From positions 1 through 62,916 of the IMG/VR virus record IMGVR_UViG_3300013094_000049: 62,916 nucleotides of DNA, one strand, 5' to 3'. Each line of letters begins with the position of its first letter. Positions within the stretch are counted from its first letter, which is position 1. The translations under genes were made by a program, and so were the position numbers. The notes beneath the pieces are model-generated. The model was not told where the DNA came from and did no database searches. It saw only the letters and a list, made by a program, of their open reading frames with translations. This DNA comes from a virus. Below, in pieces: positions 58,855 to 62,916 of this stretch.

Positions 58855-61734
58855 ATGGAATCAAATTTAGATAAAATCGCATTAGATTTGTATGATAAAA
58901 TACAAACAAAGTTTCCCGATGTAGAAATTGGGGACGAGCAAGCCAATGTTTTAAGCAAAAAAGAAGACATTCCTAAGGCTAGATTTTTTGAGTTTGAATA
59001 CAAAGAAAACGATAAAGTACTAGGTACTATTGCAATTACATTAGATGCAGAAGATGGTGTAATTGTACAAATCAGTAGAGAAATTGTCGATAGTAAACAT
59101 CACGGGGCATACAAATTTATACGTGGCTTCAGGCGTTTTGCTAAAGATAGATTATTAAATTTTGACATAAAAAATATTGGAAAAAGCAATCTAGACAAAA
59201 GAGATTATGCTTTCCAATCCAAAGCTAAGGAAGAACCGATGAACCCTATTATGGAAAACAAAATGTTTGGTACCTCTCGTATGAGTTATCAAGATTTAGG
59301 AGAAGCAAGACTAGTTGTAAAACATAGTCAAGCAATTAATCCAGATCTTCCAGCAGGTCGTACAATGCATATTGAAAATATTTACATTGAAAATGCAAGT
59401 GGGGAACGTTTCCGTTATCCGCACAAACATTTAAATGGTGCTCGTGCATTAGCAGAACATATCAAAGCCGGCGGAAATCCATATGACGGTATTGGCAAAC
59501 ACATTACTGGTCTAAGTGAAGAACTAGCACAGTTGCGTAAGTTCAAAGGTTATGTTGGTCGTAACGCAAATTTAGCAGAAGCAATGGGCGGCATTACTGA
59601 CATTGTATTTGAACGTATTGAAACTATTAAAAAAGAAGTTGCCATGTTGCAACGCCCTGCATATTATTCACAATTTGCAGAATCATTTGAAGCATATGAA
59701 GAAGAAATGATTCCTGAAGAAATTGTTAGCGACCTAGTTGATCGTTTGACAATTCGTACATTTAATGAAGATCTTAAATCGGCTTTTCCTTATATTTTCC
59801 GTTTGGTAGATGAAAGCAGTATTCCAGTTAAAGAACTTGAACCAGAAGATTTATTAACCGACGCTTATAATCCAAATTCAGTGGCCGCACAACACGCACG
59901 TGATTTAAAAGCACATCACAGAGCAGAACTTAAAAAGAAAGCAGATGCAGGTGACGAACGTGCAAAGGCAATGTTGAAACATGCCGAAGAACGAGACGAA
60001 GATCAGCGTCGAGAGTTTGACGCTCGTATGGAACGTGAAAGTTATACTCCAGAAGATCAGTTTGAAAGTTTCATGAATAACATTTATAATGAAAACATGA
60101 ACGCAGACGATCACGTTGGAATTTTTAGTAGCGACAGTGATATTAGAGATCAAGCAATAAAAGATTTAAATGAGTTGTTATCAAGTGATAAATTTAAAGG
60201 TGGTGCGGCTGGAAATGCTAACGTTGCAATGGATCTAAAAGATTTAGTGCCAAATGCAATTATAGGTAAATTGGCCACCTTAGATCCAACTTTAGATGTT
60301 CATAGCGCATTACAAATGGCATTACAAGACGAAGCCGAACACAATATTGATTTGCAAGATACCTTAGATCAAATTGATTTTACTACCGGTGGAGATCAAA
60401 CAGATGGTCAAGATGTTTCGGCGGCCGGGCCTGCTCCTGATGCAAGTGCTCCTCTAGCACCCGCTCCTGATGCAAGTGCTCCTCCAGCACCCGCTCCTGA
60501 TGCAAGTGCTCCTCCAGCACCAGAAGAAGCACCTCCAGCACCTGCTCCTATAGCAGAAGATGAAGAGCCACCGTTTGACGGCCCGTACACAAAAGCTCGT
60601 GGCGATATTACAGACAAGAGTGGTGCAACACATACTGGACACAGTCATGCTAAACATTTGGCCAAGCAAGGACTGATCAAAGCAATACATGCGGCAAAGA
60701 AAGCTGGTGCTGATCTAGATACTGAACTGGATTTTGGTCACAGCAAAAAAACCTTGCATGACACTATAAAAGAATGTGGTATGAAACCTCAGGATTTTGG
60801 ATTTGAACCCCAACAGCATGGTATCGAAGAAATTATGCAAAGCATCAGTGGTTTTTGGAATCGTGATGCAGAAAGCCAAGGACTGCACGAAGGTAATTTT
60901 ACCAAAGGCGGTACATGGGTTAAGAGTCATGTTATCAGCAATTTTAAAAATGGCGCATACGAACATGCCTCTCCTGATGATGTACGACACGTGTGTAAAT
61001 TGATTGATCAAATAGATCCTCCTAGCAGTACCAATCATGAGCAAGCGCACATTTTGAAATTGGCAGGTGTACCGCACACAGCACATGAAGTAGATGAAGA
61101 TAATCCAGGCATGGGAGATTATGGCGATTCATGGAGTTCCGATGACGATAGTAGTTCTGATTCGGATAATCCCGATTCTGCCGCAGACTATCGAAACGGC
61201 ATGGATATAGCTAGCGATCAATTTCCTAAAGATAATAGTGAATTAGATCATCACGAAAAACAACAAGTACAACAAGCGATACAACAAAATGCTCCAATGT
61301 CAAATATTGCAAAAATGATGCAAGACTTTGGAATTCAAATGCCCCACTTACCAGGTTTGAACGGCGAGGAAGGCGAAGAACTAAGATTCGATGATATGGG
61401 CCCGCAGATACAAAAATGGGTTCAAAACATGACCAAAAGTATGCCTAATGCAACTAGCACCGACACATCTTCTGGAATGGTCAATGGACAACCTGCAAGT
61501 TTCAACGATGCCAGGTCACAGTTTGATAGAATGATGGGAGCAATGGGCGGCCAGGGCACACAAGGTATGGATTTTAAACCAGCTGATCAAGCTAATCTAT
61601 TACAAGTAGATAATCCAGAATATGTTGCACGTCGTGCGGCAGCCTTACAAAAACCAGGTGCAGTAGTTGGACACACTACTGTAAGCGAAAACTCAGAATT
61701 GACAGCAATGTTGAAGATTGCTGGACTAAGATAA
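58855..61734 (+). CDS. Large acidic multi-domain protein, function unknown (959 aa)
   Basis: N-terminal ~125 residues: a beta-alpha domain (ARFFEFEYKENDKVLGTIAI). Residues 135-330: a conserved-looking domain with ARLVVKHSQAINPDLPAGRT, then HIENIYIENASGERFRYPHK and AQLRKFKGYVGRNANLAEAM. It continues through acidic helices, a Pro/Ala/Asp repeat linker (three 10-residue repeats, about 526-556) and a second domain near KGGTWVKSHVISNFKNGAYE. No enzyme motif is recognised. Similar proteins lie next to gp17 in marine T4-like phages as far as I recall. A head-internal or ejected role is possible but unproven. Its message would be leaderless. The LysM gene follows after 9 bases. Confidence 0.6.
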   Translation: MESNLDKIALDLYDKIQTKFPDVEIGDEQANVLSKKEDIPKARFFEFEYKENDKVLGTIAITLDAEDGVIVQISREIVDSKHHGAYKFIRGFRRFAKDRLLNFDIKNIGKSNLDKRDYAFQSKAKEEPMNPIMENKMFGTSRMSYQDLGEARLVVKHSQAINPDLPAGRTMHIENIYIENASGERFRYPHKHLNGARALAEHIKAGGNPYDGIGKHITGLSEELAQLRKFKGYVGRNANLAEAMGGITDIVFERIETIKKEVAMLQRPAYYSQFAESFEAYEEEMIPEEIVSDLVDRLTIRTFNEDLKSAFPYIFRLVDESSIPVKELEPEDLLTDAYNPNSVAAQHARDLKAHHRAELKKKADAGDERAKAMLKHAEERDEDQRREFDARMERESYTPEDQFESFMNNIYNENMNADDHVGIFSSDSDIRDQAIKDLNELLSSDKFKGGAAGNANVAMDLKDLVPNAIIGKLATLDPTLDVHSALQMALQDEAEHNIDLQDTLDQIDFTTGGDQTDGQDVSAAGPAPDASAPLAPAPDASAPPAPAPDASAPPAPEEAPPAPAPIAEDEEPPFDGPYTKARGDITDKSGATHTGHSHAKHLAKQGLIKAIHAAKKAGADLDTELDFGHSKKTLHDTIKECGMKPQDFGFEPQQHGIEEIMQSISGFWNRDAESQGLHEGNFTKGGTWVKSHVISNFKNGAYEHASPDDVRHVCKLIDQIDPPSSTNHEQAHILKLAGVPHTAHEVDEDNPGMGDYGDSWSSDDDSSSDSDNPDSAADYRNGMDIASDQFPKDNSELDHHEKQQVQQAIQQNAPMSNIAKMMQDFGIQMPHLPGLNGEEGEELRFDDMGPQIQKWVQNMTKSMPNATSTDTSSGMVNGQPASFNDARSQFDRMMGAMGGQGTQGMDFKPADQANLLQVDNPEYVARRAAALQKPGAVVGHTTVSENSELTAMLKIAGLR
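60431..60520 (+). repeat. Three tandem 30-bp repeats coding APAPDASAPP
   Basis: Three consecutive 30-base units (CTGCTCCTGATGCAAGTGCT... type) differ at two positions between the first and the other two, which are identical. They code a Pro/Ala/Asp linker in the 959-aa protein. Such an exact array can expand or contract by slippage. Confidence 0.9.
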
Positions 61735-61743
61735 GGAATTGAT

Positions 61744-62523
61744 ATGACACGTATTACAGAACAACAGTTACGCGAGAATGCTCAAAGTTTACAAGAAAAA
61801 CTTGTTACAGAGTATGGCTGGAATCCCAGTTCATGGTTCAACGGCCGTCCTATGGGCGATGCTACTTCACGTGATGATGTACGCACTCAGGATGCACAAA
61901 AGAATAGTCAAGGCGGTGCAAGCTCTGCACTAGTTCAAAATCGCGAACAACTTGCACCCGGAACTACTGCATCTGAAACAGGTAGTGACGGCATTGTATA
62001 CGGTGTAGATGATAAAGGTCAACGTACATATCAATTAGATCCAGCACAACAAAAATGGGTCAAGATGGCTACTCCTGCTCCAGCAGAAAATCCAGAGTTA
62101 CAAGGACAACCGGCAGCTCCAGAAGCACCGCCGGCAGCTCCAGAAGCACCAGCGGCAGTAACTCCAGCGGCAGCCCCTGCTAGTCCATATGTTGTTAAGA
62201 AAGGCGATAATTTAACTAATATTGCCAAAGGTATGGGAACTACCCTACAAGATTTATTGAAAGCAAATCCGCAATTCCAAAAAAATCCCAATCTAATTTA
62301 TCCCGGACAGAAAGTTAATCCGCCGGGCGCATCAGCTCCTGCGGCACCAACAGCGCCTGCGGCTGGACAAAAAGAAGCCCCGCAAGGCTTTACCAAACCA
62401 ACTCCTCCAGGCACAGTGCCTACACCACCTGCTACACAAGGTCAGTATATTAAAGTCGAGTCAACTGTATACAAAGAAGATCAAAGTTTGGCAAGAATTA
62501 TTAGTTTAGCTCGCGGACGTTAA
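61744..62523 (+). CDS. LysM-domain protein (259 aa)
   Basis: A single LysM domain lies at about residues 148-194: SPYVVKKGDNLTNIAKGMG, then LQDLLKANPQ and NLIYPGQKVNPPG. It binds peptidoglycan or related N-acetylglucosamine polymers. It is flanked by Pro/Ala-rich linkers. The N-terminal MTRITEQQLRENAQSLQEKL and the C-terminal YKEDQSLARIISLARG are helical, charged ends. No signal peptide or lytic domain is visible, so it is unlikely to be a lysin itself. Located after the 959-aa gene in the same unit. A virion protein that touches the cell wall during injection is one reading. Confidence 0.78.
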   Translation: MTRITEQQLRENAQSLQEKLVTEYGWNPSSWFNGRPMGDATSRDDVRTQDAQKNSQGGASSALVQNREQLAPGTTASETGSDGIVYGVDDKGQRTYQLDPAQQKWVKMATPAPAENPELQGQPAAPEAPPAAPEAPAAVTPAAAPASPYVVKKGDNLTNIAKGMGTTLQDLLKANPQFQKNPNLIYPGQKVNPPGASAPAAPTAPAAGQKEAPQGFTKPTPPGTVPTPPATQGQYIKVESTVYKEDQSLARIISLARGR

Positions 62524-62566
62524 TCGAGTAAAATACTCACATTTAGGGCAAGATTTCTCTTGCAAA

Positions 62567-62574
62567 CATAAATA
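62567..62574 (+). promoter_or_regulatory. Late-like motif CATAAATA at the foot of a terminator
   Basis: CATAAATA matches the late pattern but directly abuts the terminator stem that starts at 62574. A transcript from here would begin inside the hairpin. It is listed with low confidence and may be chance. Confidence 0.3.
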
Positions 62575-62606
62575 AAAGCGTATACAATAACATGTATGCG
62601 CTTTTT
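62574..62606 (+). terminator. Intrinsic terminator after the LysM gene
   Basis: AAAAGCGTATAC (62574-62585) pairs with GTATGCGCTTTT (62594-62605), 12 pairs with one G-U, loop AATAACAT, then T. It closes the late block before gp32. Confidence 0.88.
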
Positions 62607-62626
62607 GTTTAGTAGGTTCTAAACAA
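62605..62626 (+). other. Hairpin in the gp32 leader, possible autoregulatory site
   Basis: TTGTTTAG-TAGGTT-CTAAACAA is a perfect 8-bp stem. It is followed by an A-rich, mostly unpaired stretch to the AATAGGAGAAAC ribosome site. In T4, gp32 represses its own translation by binding a structured and A/U-rich leader, so the layout suits that role. This is inference from layout; no clear pseudoknot partner is seen. Confidence 0.4.
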
Positions 62627-62685
62627 ATATAGGCAAATAAAATCGCAGAAATGCAAAACAAAGGCTATTAATAGGAGAAACAATT

Positions 62686-62916
62686 ATGGCATCTTTAGCA
62701 GAAATCAGAGCAAAACTTAAGGCAGCAGAATCGAAAGGTTCAGACAACAATCGTTCAGGTGGAGATAAATCAATTTATCCATTCTGGAATCTCAAAGAAG
62801 GTGGCGAATCTACACTTAGATTTTTACCAGATGGTAACACCGACAACACTTTTTTCTGGGTAGAACGTGCAATGATCAAATTGCCATTCGCTGGAATCAA
62901 AGGTGAATCAGAAAGC
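62686..62916 (+). CDS. 32: Single-stranded DNA-binding protein gp32, N-terminal part (3' end outside window)
   Basis: Only the first 77 codons are present. MASLAEIRAKLKAAESKG is the basic N-terminal helix (compare the T4 gp32 N-terminus, needed for cooperative binding), followed by IYPFWNLKEGGESTLRFLPD and NTFFWVERAMIKLPFAG. These match the start of the T4-type OB-fold core, with the FLP block. The protein coats ssDNA during replication, recombination and repair. A terminator and hairpin stand upstream, so it is a separate unit. The zinc motif and C-terminal acidic tail lie outside the window. Confidence 0.9.
   Translation, partial: MASLAEIRAKLKAAESKGSDNNRSGGDKSIYPFWNLKEGGESTLRFLPDGNTDNTFFWVERAMIKLPFAGIKGESES

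Noticed and set aside
60408-60690. Antisense frames over the Pro/Ala repeat
   Set aside because: They translate the 30-bp repeat in other frames and have no independent coding signs.

Overview
This is the late structural region of a T4-like contractile-tailed phage with an A+T-rich genome. Identity rests on recognisable T4 core proteins: the C-terminus of the major capsid protein gp23 (window start), neck gp13 and gp14, tail completion gp15, a dNMP kinase (gp1-like), tail sheath gp18, tail tube gp19, head completion gp4, terminase gp16 and gp17, and the start of the ssDNA-binding protein gp32 (window end). Many fibre and accessory proteins look like those of marine or freshwater T4-like phages (cyanophage or pelagiphage type). 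The window has no photosynthesis gene, so the host stays open. Nearly every base is coding; no gap without a gene exceeds about 165 bases.

Layout. 1-1091: gp23 end, terminator, one small structural gene. 1184-30086 (+): a very large adhesin/fibre locus made largely of paralogue pairs (443/355 aa, 1788/4005 aa, 551/547 aa), plus three copies of a ~110-aa protein. It includes a 12-kb gene and two Cys/Gly-rich proteins. 30144-36720: an accessory cassette with two 2OG-Fe(II) oxygenases, an SGNH hydrolase, a GT9-like glycosyltransferase, a NodU/CmcH-type carbamoyltransferase, a degenerate HAD protein and a gene split by a frameshift at a U_UUU_UUA heptamer. 36814-43708 (+): a second fibre/structural block. 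43755-47100 (-): NUDIX, gp15, gp14. 47142-48931: gp13 (+), dNMP kinase behind a sigma70-type promoter, and a small HNH/zinc protein (-). 49036-58844 (+): gp18, gp19, a second tube-like protein, gp4, gp16, a probable capsid-targeted internal protein, an acidic protein, gp17. 58855-62916 (+): a 959-aa protein, a LysM protein and gp32.

Expression. Most transcription units start with T4-type late motifs (NATAAATA, read by gp55). Some lie only 4-5 nt before the ATG, which predicts leaderless late mRNAs. Two units (1184 and 6596) share a leader design: late motif, exactly 8 nt, a perfect hairpin, then ATGCGGAA opening an overlapping basic upstream ORF. Strong intrinsic terminators separate blocks.

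The main candidates for something new are: (1) the modification-type cassette embedded among adhesin genes; (2) ~70-residue modules that recur in otherwise unrelated virion proteins, including the tail sheath, and that built the 4005-aa protein; (3) the paired Cys/Gly-rich putative adhesins; (4) the candidate programmed -1 frameshift; (5) the leaderless late promoters and the twin structured leaders. All functional statements are read from sequence patterns without database searches.
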